From NCBI GenBank assembly GCA_009691845.1, contig SIAJ01000059.1:1-35892 (forward strand): a DNA stretch of 35,892 nt, written 5' to 3'. The notes below the pieces were generated by a model, which had not been told where the DNA came from, searched no databases, and saw only the letters and a list, made by a program, of their open reading frames with translations. Made by a program: the position numbers and the translations under genes. Positions 35,731 to 35,892 of this stretch are shown piece after piece (the stretch's first letter is position 1; every line of letters starts with the position of its first letter). The DNA is from Gemmataceae bacterium. Its GTDB lineage: Bacteria; Planctomycetota; Planctomycetia; Gemmatales; Gemmataceae.

Positions 35731-35892
35731 TTAGCCCCCAGATGAGCCGAACAGTGATCCCAGCATGCCTCGGAGCGCCGGACTCACGAAAGTGAATGGG
35801 TTGCACTTGCGTTTGTGGCCGGTCGCCAACACCGACGAGGTCACCTCCTGGGCTTCCGCGCCGACCTTGGTTCGGTTGCCGCCCCACACTTT
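35731..35892 (-). mobile_element. C-terminal end of a probable IS66-family transposase, running off the window
   Basis: 53 codons are open from the window edge to a TAA at 35731. They read KVWGGNRTKVGAEAQEVTSS, then VLATGHKRKCNPFTFVSPAL, ending LRGMLGSLFGSSGG. The segment GNRTxxGAxAQEVxxSVLxT matches my memory of the C-terminus of IS66 TnpC proteins. The rest of the gene is outside the window, so whether the element is intact is unknown. A terminal inverted repeat might lie in 35600-35730; I cannot see a convincing one. Confidence 0.5.

Noticed and set aside
34718..35887. Minus-strand open frame of 389 codons
   Set aside because: It lies antisense to the NadD-like gene, covers the repeat region and has no recognisable domain or export signal; it is a shadow frame in GC-rich DNA.

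Overview
The window looks like chromosomal DNA from a planctomycete, most likely a Gemmataceae-type lineage. This is inferred from gene content, not from a marker gene. The supporting genes are two DUF1559 proteins with prepilin-type N-termini, a type I sulfatase, a ThuA-domain protein, a Gfo/Idh/MocA oxidoreductase, a membrane-anchored Ser/Thr kinase, a DUF1573 protein, an NHLRC2-like thioredoxin-NHL protein and a YncE-propeller/phosphoesterase fusion. The DNA is fairly GC-rich. No rRNA, tRNA or CRISPR was found.

Layout. 27-2626 (+): Ser/Thr kinase overlapping a Rieske non-heme iron oxygenase. 2619-10558 (-): a long same-strand run. Read 5' to 3' it holds an NHLRC2-like thioredoxin-NHL protein, a separate DsbD-alpha-like protein, a small DUF4177-like secreted protein, a frameshifted remnant, a full DsbD-like reductase, a pteridine-reductase-type SDR, QueC, and a multiply frameshifted OpgC-like acyltransferase pseudogene. 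10741-11853 (+): dihydrouridine synthase. 11916-15731 (-): a four-gene run of DUF1573 protein, LolA/RseB-like protein, cysteine-rich secreted protein and DUF1559 pseudopilin. Its first gene has a homopolymer frameshift and its last has an in-frame amber codon. 16008-22609 (-): XRE regulator, pyrE, histidine-kinase fragment, a second (intact) DUF1559 gene, PPK2 kinase and polA. 22771-29055 (+): S9 peptidase, sulfatase, ThuA protein and TPR protein. 29056-34754 (-): Gfo/Idh/MocA oxidoreductase, ispH, small secreted CxxC protein, YncE-phosphoesterase and gamma-glutamylcyclotransferase. 34829-35407 (+): NadD-like nucleotidyltransferase. The window ends in repeat-rich DNA and the C-terminus of a probable IS66-type transposase (-).

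How genes work together. The clearest functional grouping is envelope thiol-redox chemistry at 5192-10558: a membrane electron shuttle (DsbD-like), a stand-alone DsbD-alpha domain and a thioredoxin-NHL protein. The last two look like the separated parts of a eukaryotic NHLRC2-type protein. A pterin-reductase-like SDR beside queC suggests a pterin/deazaguanine connection. Several intergenic regions carry strong inverted repeats that share short cores (CTCGCTCCGCG, ATTGTCGCC, TTTAGCGT), suggesting families of dispersed palindromic elements. Four loci are visibly decayed or disrupted. I saw no convincing wholly new defence or biosynthetic system. The most interesting items are the split NHLRC2 arrangement, the DUF1573-DUF1559 operon with two lesions, the PTR1-type SDR, and the repeat modules at 35430-35600.
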